Positions 47,428 through 59,418 of a DNA stretch of 64,000 nt are shown here, one piece after another; position 1 is the stretch's first letter; each line of letters begins with the position of its first letter. The stretch lies in contig RWJK01001630.1 in NCBI GenBank assembly GCA_004335835.1, positions 69,807-133,806 of the forward strand, given 5' to 3'. A model generated the notes under the pieces. The model made no database searches, was not told where the DNA came from, and was given only the letters and a program-made list of their open reading frames with translations. Source of the stretch: Scenedesmus sp. ARA3. Its lineage: Eukaryota; Chlorophyta; Chlorophyceae; Sphaeropleales; Scenedesmaceae. The position numbers and the translations under genes were made by a program.

Positions 47428-49818
47428 TTACTCGTCCAGCTCCGACACAGGCATCTTCACCAATGCAGTCATCAACGGTGACTGCTGGGCTCGCCCCACC
47501 ACGATCACCCTCACTGCCCCAGCTCCCAGTGCTGGCTGCAGGCATGTGGCATCAATCTGCAGCATCACCCGCCGACAAATCAGCACAACCATTGTTAGCA
47601 CTGCCCAAAAACCAGAGTGATCACAAACATGTATTGGTGAATATACTCCTCGGATGGCCTACAACCATTAGGCTGGGCTAGTACTGCATCATACGTACGC
47701 AACGTGTAACCCCACTCGGGCTCCGAGTGAGCTGAGCCTGGCAGCCAGGCGGCCTGGCTTGGAGGTAAATAGCGTCTTGATGTAAGCCAGTGAGCACGAT
47801 GCCGCCCAGGAGGCTGTATGCTGGCTGCTCGTTCTGTCAATTGCTGTTTCATTCTCATCCTTTCCAGCATGCAGCACTAGCCGCAGCTGAGCTGGCCAGC
47901 GCCCACCTTGTATGTGTACTGTAGCAGCGGCACCAGTGCCGGCACTGCAAAGTGCGGCGTGTGCACCTGGTACATTGCCTCATCCTCTGCTTGCACCAGC
48001 ACCTGCATACGAGTTCAAGGAACACTTGGACTACGTGGTACTACTTCCTCAGCACTAGTAGGACTTGGAAGCCTCATGGTCTGCAACTGGTCCTGGATAA
48101 ACCTGGCTTGACAGGCCACGGCTTGATGCAACTTGCAGACTGCATGAATACACCAAGCATGTTGCCTGCGCGAGGCTTTTGCACTTGCAACACTAATATG
48201 TGAAAGCAAAACAGCTGCACTAGGCTGAAGTCCAGACACGTCCAGCTGCCGCACTCCCTTGCTTTCAACACGCTGCAACTGCAGCGCAGGCTCACCTGCA
48301 GGTCTGTGGCCAGCTCCTGGCCCTCGTTGCTGAGGTTCAGCAGCAGCCTGAACCGCGGCCCCAGGCCCTGGATGCTCACGTTCATTGACAGATTGGCAGC
48401 AGCAGCATGTGAGGCAGCTCCCTGCAGCACAGCAGGCGGGCGAGCATGGCACAAGGCTCACACACATGCAGCAGTAGTTGTAAAGATGGACAGTCTAGCA
48501 TGAATCAAGAATGTAAATGCAAGTTGAGTGAGTTATGTTGTGCTGTGTCGTGCGTGTTTGAGCTGCAACGTTGCTGCTGCCGCAGCAACTCCAGCACAGC
48601 AACTGCTGCTGCTCCCTCCAAGCCTGCTGGTGCTGCTGCTGCTGCACAATGTGAACGCCTGTACAAGCGATAAGTTGAACTTGTTTTTTACATCAGCCGC
48701 TGAGGCCTTCTGCCAGGCCCTGGATGGCCTGAGGGCAGGTGCGGGGGTTGGGGGAGGAAAAGGCAAATCTTGTGCAGTGACTGGTACTGGCGGCTGCATG
48801 TGTGCTGCAGGGGCCTGAAGCCCAAGCAGGGCGAGTTATCAAACAGCACAATGCGGATGTAGAGGTTGTACCTTGCGCACGGCTGCTGGGTAATGCCTTG
48901 CGCAGGCGCATGCTCACCTGTGGCACGACAACACTACAGGAAGCACTTGTACATGCTCGCTCTGCTGTTCACACAGCGGCCGCAAATGTTGCAAAGATCC
49001 TTTTCCTCCCCCAACCCCCGCACGGCAGCCGCCGCGAAGCAGCCTGCTGCAGAACTCCGAGCCTCACCTGGCCGTCCGTGAGCACCTTGACAAACGCGTG
49101 CGCAGTGGCCAGCCGCATCTTGGCCAAGTCGCGCTGGAACACGCGGTGCATGTCCACCGCCTGCGCCCGCTCGCGCTGCGTCTGCTCTACGTACAGCCGT
49201 GTCTTCTTGGGCACGTCCAGCGGCACATCCTGCTCCGGGGGCGTCCCCGAGGAGCCCACAGCAGCAGCCTCCAGGTTGGCGGTGCGCGGCATGATCTGCG
49301 GGGCAGCAGGGGCAGCGGCACGGTGAGGTGAACCCTGCACAGCTGCGGTACAGTGTAGTTGAAAGCTTGCGCCTTGCTGCTGGGCGACAAAACAGTCTGC
49401 ACCGCAACATACAACCTGACACTAAGGCAATGTGCCTGCAGGCCTGTGCTGTGCGGCTGATGCAGAGCAGCTGCTGCCTCGCTTCTCACCTTGATATCCA
49501 ATGCGCCTGTGGCGGTGACGCTGATCAAGCTGCAGTCTTCCCGTGCGTACCGCCCAGCACACAGCCCCATCACAGGGCTGCTGCTGCTGTGCAGGGACAC
49601 CAGCGCCTTGTCATTGTACACCCGCACCTCCCCATTGGCCAGTGCCACCACCACGCACTTGCTCTGCCGTGCTGCTGCGGCTGGCAGCAGCTGCAGCGTG
49701 AGTATGCTGGCTGGCATGTACAGCGTGTACTGCTTGGCGCCCTTGCCTGTGTAGCAGTGCAGCGCGTCAGCCATGGTGCCGACCACGATCTGCCTGCCCG
49801 CACGCACCTGCAGCAGGC

Positions 49819-49874
<56 letters not shown>

Positions 49875-51912
49875 TCTGGTAGCGCTGCCAACATCTTGCA
49901 TTGCTGAGTGCGCCTGTAGCAGCAGAAGACGCCCAAGAGCACCACGGTGGGGGCGCCTGCCGGCGATCATGCAAAAGTACGAGTAGCAACCAATTGCTGT
50001 GCAGAGCTGCAGACGTCAAGCCCAGCAGCGTGCTCCCCAGCTGCTTACCACGCCCACAGGCTGCGAGTCCAGCTGGATCACGCTCCTGCTGAGGGCGCCG
50101 CTTTTGATGTTGTACAGCCTGCCATCCCTGGCTGCCACTGTGATCCGGTAGCCCTCATCAAGCTCGCCTGGCAGCAGCAGCAGCACCAGCAACATTAGAA
50201 ACAGATGCCCTTCACAAAAGCGGCAACATGAACTGCCTTCGTACCCTGTGCCACCACTGCACTGCACTGCACTGCGCGACACAGCTTGTGGCACAGACAT
50301 GAAGTAGCACCTGCTGCATGAGAGCATAGCTGTTGCTGCGCTGCAGATGAACGTGAAACGCAGCAAGCGCGCGCAGCTGCCAACCGCCCCCTGCCTAGAC
50401 TCACCTGTTGTCGCAAGGAAGGCTGGCACAGCAGGCAGCGTGATGGCCTTGTCCACTGCTGTGCCAGCAGCGTTCAAGATGAGCACTCTGCAGTCCTCAG
50501 TGCCCAGCACCAAGCGGCTGACAGCATCCAGCTGCAGAGCAAGCAGCGTGCATAACATGGAGGGTTGCCAGCAGCGCCGGTTTCGCAGCGAAGGCAGACT
50601 CAGCAATTTCCCCACCTACAGTGCAAACTGCACTCATGTTGACTTGCTGACACAAAGCTACACTACAGCCTGCATGCTCTGCCCAAACACATGTGCAGTC
50701 TGAGGCTGCTGCTGGCTGCTCATGTGGTTACCTCATCCTTTGCTTGCCGCACAGCGTCCATGCACGTTATGCATGACAGGTTGCCAGCAGCAGCTTGGCC
50801 GCTGCTGTCTGCTGCAAACTGCTGCTGTGCTTGCGGGTCTCCTGCCAATGCCAGCAGCTGCTGTGAGCGGGCTGCCAGTTGTAAGCTGCCTTTGTCCTGC
50901 AAGTGCTGCAGCTGCTGTGCTGCAGCAGCTGCCTCTAGCTTGCCCGCCTCCACTTGCTTCCTGCAAGACGATGAGTGAAGAAACAACTAAACGCGTTGGC
51001 TTGAAGGCGCATCCAGCAGCAAATATTGTGCACATAGTGCAAGCTAGCTGCTGTGCCATGCTATGTGATCAGACAACTGCTGCAAGGGAAGGGCCAGCCT
51101 GAGAGATGGACACAATTGTAGCAACACGGCTTCTGGAAGCTGGCAATGGCGGCCGCGGCATCTGCTCTGCAGGAGTTTGCCGGCCGTGCTGCTTGCGCTG
51201 CCCTTGCATACAGCGCCGTACACCATGCCCCACACACAGCAGCAGCAGCAGCTGCTCTGGTGTTGCGCGGCTGCTTACCATACAGCATCTTCTGCAGGAC
51301 TGACGTCGCCAGCTGGCAGCGTGAACTTGTAGAAGGGCCGTAAGCTGCGGAACATGTACACATGTGGCCCTGCTGCTACTGCCAAGGTTGGCACGCGAGG
51401 TGCTGTGCTGTCAGTTATAAAGCTGGTGATGGCAACAGGTGCCTCCACTAGCGCGTGCTCAGATGCCTTGGCGGTGCCCTTCCATACCTGCATGAGCAGG
51501 GTAGCAGCATGCACGGTTGACTCAGCCTGCTGCATTGAATGAGCGTCCCAAGTGCTGATGTAGAAGTGTCAAATGGTGGATGCCTGTTTTCTAAGATCTT
51601 GCACTTGTCGATGTGCCTTTCACGTTGCTCTCACGGTGGCCCCCAGTTCCTGCAATCTGCGGTGATTGACGCTGGTACCTTGATCTTCTTGTCTGCATCA
51701 GCAACTACCAGGCGCCAGTCTCCATCGCCATATAAGTTGCAGGTGTGTATGCAGTTGGTGAAGGCGTTCAGCCCAGCGACTGGGTCTGCCCAAGCATCCA
51801 GCCACAGCTGCTTTGCTGTGCCTCTGCCATTGCTGGCCTTGGCACCACGCTTGGTGGCTGAGTCATGCCCGCTGCTGCTGTCCTGGTCTGATCTTAGTTG
51901 TGCAGAAGCCAT
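47428..51912 (-). CDS. BBS1: Bardet-Biedl syndrome protein 1
   Basis: BBSome subunit that links cargo and the ARL6 GTPase for membrane-protein export from cilia. Ten exons, all in phase, give 604 aa (human 593): 51912-51679, 51487-51279, 50960-50732, 50531-50405, 50167-50049, 49807-49490, 49295-49068, 48421-48296, 48002-47907, 47556-47428. Family landmarks: WLDAWADPVAGLNAFTNCIH, LYGDGDWRLVVAD, GPHVYMFRSLRPFYKFTLP, RLVLGTEDCRVLIL, YMPASILTLQLL, ALANGEVRVYNDKAL, GRYAREDCSLI, VPKKTRLYVEQTQRERAQA, VSIQGLGPRFRLLLNLSN and the C-terminal VRVIVVGRAQQSPLMTALVK. These build the beta-propeller with helical insert, then the gamma-adaptin-ear-like end. The helical insert is rich in Ala/Gln. No signal peptide, as expected. 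Confidence 0.96.
49819..49870. repeat. (CAG)n triplet run at a BBS1 acceptor
   Basis: About 17 CAG units on the plus strand; in gene sense this is CTG repeats ending roughly 10 nt from the exon 6 acceptor. Confidence 0.95.
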
Positions 51913-52682
51913 GACGAGGTGCTCCTTCGGAGTTCGGCAGTGTGTGCTTCACTTCATCTGAAGCAGCATGTACAGTGCACTGGGCGGGAGCAGCCTGAGC
52001 CACAGTCAAGGGGCATCGGCGCCAGCAATTGAACATGGAATGAGTTGCATTAGGCGACAAAAAAATGTTGATTCGGACTTTTGCAAGGCACTCGACTGTA
52101 GTATCTGCTTTCGAGGTTGCAAGCCCGAGTTCAGCACAACTCCCAGGGGCTCAGAGCCAAGCGCGAAATCATCAAGAAGAATACGTTTCGACGATCTGCG
52201 ATGGCAGCAACACTAGAGACCTGGACAACAAGCGTGGCAGCGAACCTGTTACAGGCTGGTGTACATGCATGTTGAACCATATGGTTCAAGAGCCCACGAA
52301 TCAGCAGCAGATCGCAGGAACATCATACGACAAGAAGCAACATACAGTACTGGCCAAAACCATCCACAGTGTCTCCATGCTACAGTGTGAACCAGCGCCA
52401 TGTCATACCAGTCAACTTCAGTGTGAAGGCATGCAGGTGTGGAAGGCCCACAGCTTTGTCATGCGTCCGTTCTGTCTTCTTTAACCACAGCCGCTAGAAT
52501 GCTGTACTATGCAAGCATTGATATGCCTTGCATTCTTATACCATGCTTTGTTGATATGCAAAACCGCGCAGATGGCAGGCCAGATGAGCCGCCCAGTCCA
52601 CAGGTCACACATGATGATCACATCCTACTGCAGCAACGCGCAGCTGCCGTTGCTATTCCCCGCTCCATAGCTGCAGCACCGG
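51913..52682. other. intergenic, BBS1 promoter side
   Basis: 770 bp upstream of BBS1 and downstream of the next minus-strand gene. A TTACA at 52249-52253 (TGTAA in gene sense) lies 430 bp past the stop of the DUF7918-like gene and is its likely poly(A) signal. No gene seen. Confidence 0.5.
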
Positions 52683-55600
52683 CTACAGCTCTGGTCCCAG
52701 GTCAATGGCCTGCTTCTTCTGCACCTGCCAGCTGGGCTCATCATCGCTGTCGCACAGGTCACAGACTGCGGCCTCGTCCGCACCCACAGCGCGCCCATTC
52801 ACCAGCAGCGGGCCAGCAGGCGCCTGCAGGCGGCACGGTTGCAGCAGCAGCAGCAGCCAGACGAGGACGACCAGTAACGACGCAGCCTCAATATGACATC
52901 AGCACCAATGCCTGTGCCCTAATCATACACTCCACAGGGTGGGTTTAGGCACAACGCAGAGCACCCGACCTCTGTGCCGCCTGTCAAGCACAGTGCCGTA
53001 GCCCAGCATTCACGCATTGACGATGTATGCTGCGATAATATATTCACAAGTCAACTGCCATACTGCGTAACTCATGAAGCTCAGCAGGCATAAGAAGGCG
53101 GCTTCACGTACCTGCGCTGTCAGGTCCACAGTTTCTGCTGTAGCGCTGCGTGGCACCGCATCACCATCCTCCCGCTCCCGCTTCACACCTGCTGCTGCTG
53201 CTGCTGCTCCCTGGCCTTCCCGCTTCACGCGGTGCCTGCTGCTGCCTGCTGCTGCTAGGCGGCTGCTTGCTGCGTCTGGCTCTTGCCCCATCCTAGCTAG
53301 CCCTGCAGCAACGAGAAGGGATGGCAACGCCAACACGGCACATATGCAGCACTCACACACTGTGCATGACAGAGCACAAAGACAATGAGAAACAAACTGC
53401 AACCACGGCAAAGCACAGTGTGCACAACTTGTTCTTCAATTGAAGCAGGCGTGGAGAACATCACATCAATTTACAAATGGTGAGCAGTGGCTGATGTGCA
53501 ACAGCAGCAACACAGCAGTCATGCAGCAGATGCGTGCACGTAGCGCACAGTCGCTACAGCAGAAGCCTGAGGTACTTGCAGCTAGACAGCAATGAGCTTG
53601 CTGGCCACACATAAAGTACTGGGGGCCTTATGGTGTCCATGCCTGCTGATAACACGCAGCTGTGCACACCAAATGTGGGCAAACTCACGCTCATCTCTCG
53701 AGGCGCGCAAAATGGCTGTGTGCTCTGGCTTGGAAGGGTTCAGGATCTTGCGCAGTGTCAGGTTGTCGGCAGTGTCTGTACAGCAATGCAGCAACATGGC
53801 GGGAAGCAGCGCCGAAATGGCAGGACGGGGTGAAAGAGCATGTTTGTCGTAGCTGCAAGCACACTAGTGCCTGCAAGGGGAGCGCTGTGCTGAGCTCTGC
53901 ATGGTGAAAGTCTACGGTGCCATATAAAGATGCCACACACAGCAGCCAGGTACAGGAGCACGCAACACCCGCCTGGCTAAATGCATGTACCCTTTGCAAG
54001 CACAAAGTAACCCCTCTACACTGCATTGCGCAAAGTGTGAGCCCAGGTGGGCTGCTGCTGTCCCGTGCTGCTGTAAGCATCACGCACCATAGCGCAGCTT
54101 GATGGGTGCAAGCAACGACACCTGCGGCAGCCAGCAGCAGCTGGCGCGTCAGAAGCATGCAAACCAAAAACTGTGCATCTCCTGGCTGATGCGCACTGCA
54201 CACAGAACACGCCAGCAGGGTGTTGCTTGCAAACCATCAGGCTGTTTGGCGACTGCAGAATCCTGACATGCTTATTATGCCATCACCAGTTTCAGGGCAA
54301 AATTGCAGCTGACAAGATCCACGCTCATCAACTGGATGAGAAGCTGTAGCACTCACAGGTGTGTACACAGTGTAATTCCACTTTGAGCTGCTGGCCACTG
54401 TGCTGCCTGCCTCGGCCTTGAGCCCTGGAGCCAGAAACCTGCAGCAGCAACCCCAAGTCAGCAAGCAGAATTGGCACAAGGCAACACGCAGGGACACGCT
54501 GAGCTGTTGTGCACTGCTGCCCTTGCACCTGCTGCAGCAGCATCCACGCTGTGAGGCTCGCCACCGGGCGCAAGGTGCCATGCAGGACGTGCTCTGCTGC
54601 TGCATCTGCTGCAGCTCCAATCATGATGACTGGCTCACCACTTTTTGCCCTCTGGCAGCTTCTTGCGTGCTGCCTCGTCCCCAACCACCACTGGCTTGCC
54701 AATCGGCTGCGAGGTGTCCTGGTAGCCCGTGGCAACCACCACATCACACGCCAGCTCTATGCGGCCAGCCTTGATCTCATCTGGGTGGTCTACTGTGGCG
54801 GCATCCTGCAAGAGTGCAGCGACAGCAGAAGCTGAGTCAGCGTGATTGTTCAAGTTTCAAGCCGGCTGTACAACAGATGGCTACGCCAGAGCAAGTAGAG
54901 GAATGGGGTTGACGACGGTATGACAGAAAACACCAAAGCACGGCCACAACTGCTACAGCAGCTGCAGCTGCGCCAGCGCCCCACGTATGCTGAAGATAGA
55001 CACATTGCTCAAGCCAAGCCAGAACGCATATTCGCAGCAACTAAAGCTTGAATCGGCTGCAGACCAAAGATAACAACAGCTCTGTCATCATTATGGGGTA
55101 ACAGCAAACGCAACTGCTTGCAGGAAACAATTCTGTGGGCTAACGGCAGCACTGCTGGGCGTGAATTGTTGAATTATCCAGCTGGAGCCTACCTCTGCTG
55201 GCTTGCAAGCCCCGAACTTGAAGGCACGATACAGGCTGGGTCCATCGTTGTTGGCTGAAGCAGAACAGCAGTGCAAGCGTGCACGTCAATTTGATGCATC
55301 GAGCGTCATCATGACGTGAGCTTGGATTGATTGCAAGCTGCTGTTATCAGGAGCTGTGCACCGTACATTACAATCAGCTGCTTAGTACATCGAACTTGCT
55401 CATGATGCATCACGGCAGCTGAGTAGCGCCCAAACCACACAGCTTATACGCCTTGCAGCCCAGTGCTCCTGTCAGCTGCTGCCGATTTTGACCAACCAGA
55501 GGCAATTGATGCTCACCCTGCTGCTGAAGGTAGCCTTCAAAGGTTGCCTCACTGATTCTGCTGTCGCCGTACATGATCTGCGTTCAGTTTGCAAGCACTG

Positions 55601-56228
55601 GTTAGGATGCAAGCAGTTGGCAACCAGCCACCCGATCAGCCAGCCAATAAGCCAGCAAGCAAGCAAGCAAGCAAGAAAGCGGTGCCACGAGGCCAACGGC
55701 AGTAGTAAATGTTCACCTTAGAGAAGCCGACATCGATGCCATCTATGGTCAGCCGTATCTGCAGGCAGAAGCACATACAGTCAATCACCAGCATTGTGCT
55801 GCTTGCAGGACAGCTCAAACACCTGCTGCACTTCAGCGATGACAGGTAGCGCATGCACGCAGAGAGCTGGTGTTGATAGTGACAATAGTTCTGGCTGCTG
55901 TTGCGAAGTGCTGCCAGCTGATGCATGGGCACAGCCTGGCCCTTCTTGCTAGTAGCAGTAGTAGTGACGCTGCTGCTGCTGCTGCTGCCAGCAGTAGAGA
56001 AAGGCAGGTCGCACATGCGGTTGGTAAGGATGCATAAAAGCGCTGTTAAAGCTGACGCTGCAGCATTGGGCTTGCCTTGTGCGGCTGTGCTGTATGGTTG
56101 TCAAGCCTAACTTTTACTTCAAACTCTGTGCCCGCCTCGGTCACTATGTACTTTTGCCCGTTGTGAATCAGTGTAGGCAGCACCTCTTTCGTATGCTTGT
56201 TCAAAATTTCGCAGCTGATGCTAGACAT
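52683..56228 (-). CDS. DUF7918-like nuclear protein
   Basis: Function unknown. Exons: 56228-56076, 55758-55717, 55577-55517, 55254-55193, 54805-54639, 54438-54357, 53775-53689, 53302-53112, 52823-52683, about 328 aa. The N-terminal half looks like a beta-rich DUF7918 domain: GTEFEVKVRLDNH, IRLTIDGIDVGFSK, ATFEGYLQQQ, SLYRAFKFG. The C-terminal half is polar, with KREREDGD, a SUMO-interacting-like TVDLT, and AVCDLCDSDDEPSW. Other phases agree, but the 54357/53775 junction is one base out, so an exon edge there is wrong or a small exon is missing. Intron 1 appears to use a GC donor (CAC AAG|gcaagc). The family name rests on motif memory. Confidence 0.68.
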
Positions 56229-56402
56229 GGCCGCTGTAGTGTTGAAATTCGCACAAGTAGAACACAGAGTCGCATGCTGCAGCAGCAACACAACAGAGGC
56301 TTCACGGGTTTCTGGAAACAGAAGGTTAAAGTGTTAGTGAACAGTATGCCCGAAAGCAGCTCCGTTGAGGAGCTGCAGCCTGGTTGCATCATGCTGGCTT
56401 TG

Positions 56403-56407
56403 TTACA
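56403..56407 (-). terminator. candidate TGTAA poly(A) signal for ERI2-like gene
   Basis: TGTAA in gene sense about 110 nt after the stop codon and 175 bp before the next start on the same strand. Confidence 0.6.
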
Positions 56408-56516
56408 GGTGCGTCAGAAACACAGAACCCCCCAGACCTTGAAAGCCCTAGGGACCGGAGGACCCTGCAGCCAGACTACAGCCTCATCCACTGCTAGCAC
56501 CCAGCCGCCAGACAAT

Positions 56517-58451
56517 CTACGCACTGCCCAGCTCATCTGCCCATACAAAGAACCCACACCCACGGGATTGCTGCCTGGTGATGGTCCATGTACCGCAGCT
56601 GAAGAACTGCCGTCCATGGTTGGGTCCTGGCCGTTTCGTGGTCCGCTTTTGCGCCTTCACGCCGCACTGACACAACAGAGCACCACCTGATGCAGCCGCA
56701 GCAGCAGCTGCCTGGCGTCCCCTGTCGCTGCTGCCACCAGCACCGCTGCTTCTGCCCTTGCCGCTTGCTCCACCACCGCTGCCCTGCAAGTCCTGCAGTT
56801 GCTGCACTGGCGCGTTCTCCGAGGTCTGAGTCACTGCCAACACCACACCTTGCTGCATCAGCTTGATGGCAAGCCTTGCGGTGTTTAGCGCATCATCCAG
56901 GCCACTATGCTGCCTGCCCTGCCAGCGCAGCCCTGCAGCAAACAGCATGCCATCATTGAAATCGCCAAAGCAACAAAAGCGACTGAGCGGCACATTGATA
57001 TCCTACCAAATACAGTAGCATCTGAATGGCAGTACAGGTCGCACCACTAGCAACAGCTACAGACAGGAATCAGAGCAGAGCTGTTGCGCGGCGACTGCAC
57101 AGCAGCTCGTATCATACGAGTCATACGCAAGCATGCCTGCAGCAAGGTTCGTGTCGCTGCCAGCGTCGCCGCACCTGCAGCCTCCACACATGTGCGCAGG
57201 TTGCCGCGCTGCTTGTAGGTCGCCCCAAACAGCTGCTTGAGATCCACCCAGCTGCACAGGTAGTCTGGCCGCTGGATCTTGCGCCAGGCACACTCGGCAC
57301 ACAGGCAGATCTGGCAGCAGGCCAGCAGCACAAGCGCAAGCACGAAACACACATCAACTTGCTGTGAAAGTGTGCTAGGGTCCTGTTGCTTGCAACAGGT
57401 TTACTGGCAGTGGCTCAGCAGTGCCTGCAGCCACCAACATATGTGAGGTAGCTCTGGCACTAATACTACAGATCAGCACACTGGCAGCAGACGTGCAGTG
57501 CATGTTTAAACGTCGCAATGTCTTCATCTCTCGCATCCACTCACCGCCAGATCCCAAGAGGTCCAGGTCACAGCCGTCGCAGCCACACCCTGCTCAAACA
57601 TGCCGCGCTGCTGCAGCCACGCGTGGTGCTGCGTCAGCACCGGCCCCAGCTGCTGCGCTGCATCCACCTGCTGCTGCTGGATGCCTGTGAGCTCTATGCA
57701 GAATGGGTCCAGCTGCAGATGCTCCGTGGGCTGCACGTAAGCCTGCAAGACATGTAGAGCATGCATTGACTGGCCTAGGGGCCGCGCAAGAGCAACTGCA
57801 GCTGCAGAAGGAGCACTAGAATAAGGAGAGGCTGTGGCGATCTGCAGCGCAAGCAAGTGTAGATTGCACATTCCTGCAGACCTCTCAAGTAAAATGCCGC
57901 GTGTGCTGCTTGCTTGTCGCAACCGCAGCAGTACTCCTCTCTGCCGTACTTGGCAACTATACCCAAGCAGATGTGACTGTGCTGAGAAGTGACGCAAGGG
58001 CAACCCACCTGAAAGCTGTCGGTGATAGCTGCTGCTTTGCAGTCAACTATGGCACAGGACAGCTCAATGATCTCCACAGGCTGCAGGGACCTGCACAAGC
58101 ATTCAAGACGCACGGCAGCTTTAGGAAAGTTGCACGTCGCGTGAAGCATGTGATTTCCAAATATCAGGGTAAGGGTGATGCCATGCCAAAACAAATGCCA
58201 CGTAGAGATGGTGTCATGCACAAATGATGCCTTGCAGGGGACAACACGAGAGTCTGAAAACAACTGTACTCACAAGGCATGCCTATGCTAAGTCAACCTG
58301 GTGCGGTGTGCACTGTGCACACATACTCTACATACCTCTGCTTGTTGCACGTTGCCTCAAAATCATACACCAATAGGTGAGTAAACTGCTGCTTTGCTGG
58401 CGACCGCTGGCTGCTGCCAAACATGCATTTGAAGGCAGCGATGGCTGCAGC

Positions 58452-58484
<33 letters not shown>

Positions 58485-58925
58485 GTTCTGGTGCTGCTGC
58501 TGCTGCTGCTGCTGCAATGTTTCTCCAGCTTGCAACCCTGCATATTCTGACTGGTAATTGGATGTTGGCTCGACAGCGTCTTGGCTGAATGCCTGCCCTG
58601 ACGCATGTGCTGCTGCTGATGGTGATGCTGTTGGCTGTGCAGGCTCCACCACAACTGAGGTTGCAACACTTGAACTAAGCTGGTGGTAGAAAGGCACCTG
58701 GCTGTCGCCAAGTGCGCGCTGAGGAGTGGCAGATGACGCTTCACCTGAAACCGACGCTGCATGGGTTGCAGCTGCAGCCAAGCACTGCTTTTTTAGAGTG
58801 GGTAGCTGAGGCTGCTGCCTGGGTGCCGATCGCTTGCTGACTGGCTTGCCAGAGGATGTTTCTTGCTGCTTGGCAGCCTGCATCATCTTCTGAAAGGCAT
58901 TCTGTGGCTGCGGTGGAGCAGACAT
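56517..58925 (-). CDS. ERI2-like DEDDh 3'-5' exonuclease with GRF zinc finger
   Basis: Predicted RNA 3'-5' exonuclease of the ERI1/ERI2 group, whose members trim 5.8S rRNA, histone mRNA or small RNAs. Five in-phase exons give 473 aa: 58925-58336, 58090-58009, 57742-57545, 57310-57175, 56932-56517. Exon 1 has a long Ser/Ala/Gln-rich leader with poly-Gln (about 58516-58440), then LLVYDFEATC (ExoI Asp and Glu). EIIELSCAIVD and YVQPTEHLQLDPFCIELTGI follow. ExoII Asp is probably in SWDLA, and GRQHSGLDDALNTARLA gives the ExoIII His and Asp. The C-terminus holds a GRF zinc finger: CQCGVKAQKR, GPNHGRQFFSCG, GCGFFVWADEL. That domain pair is characteristic of ERI2. ATG 58925 is the first in frame. Confidence 0.93.
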
Positions 58926-59418
58926 CGGCACAAAGACTGAGTGCGCAGTGGAGCTTGCTGCCTGTAAATCGCCTTACGCCTTGCCACTCCTATTAACAAG
59001 TTAGGCGATCTTGGACATGTCATGCCCCACGGACATGTAGATGTGATGTGTTCGTGTCATTTGCTGATTCTCCGTACTTGAAGCGTCATCGTGGCACTTA
59101 GGGTTATGAAGAGTTTACGCTTATGTCTGTTCTTGATGTCTTTATTGCTCACAATGTTGTCCCGTAATTAGTCAGCGCTTGCACAGCTGGCTTCATCACT
59201 ACTGTTGACCATCAGGTCTTGGAGCAGCAACGTATTGCCTCGAAGTGCGAGCTGTACAAAATCGGCATCGAATCAGGCACTTGACCAGCAGTGCATACAA
59301 AGTAGACTTTGATGCTGCTGGACCTGCGCAGCGTGCATCCCTGACAGCCTGACAGCTTCGCAGTGGGCAGTGATGCCCCTGCAGAGGTGGTCCAGCATTG
59401 CCAGGCACTGTTGAGAGT
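58926..59418. promoter_or_regulatory. bidirectional interval, ERI2-like / calcium channel
   Basis: 493 bp between divergent start codons, without triplet runs and AT-richer than the flanking exons. No specific element recognised. Confidence 0.45.

Noticed and set aside
48693..48926. Possible extra BBS1 exon between exons 7 and 8
   Set aside because: Exons 7 and 8 already join in phase and match the family; this stretch adds nothing recognisable.
58929..58931. GTG start two codons before the ERI2-like ATG
   Set aside because: Nuclear genes start at ATG, and ATG 58925 is available in frame.
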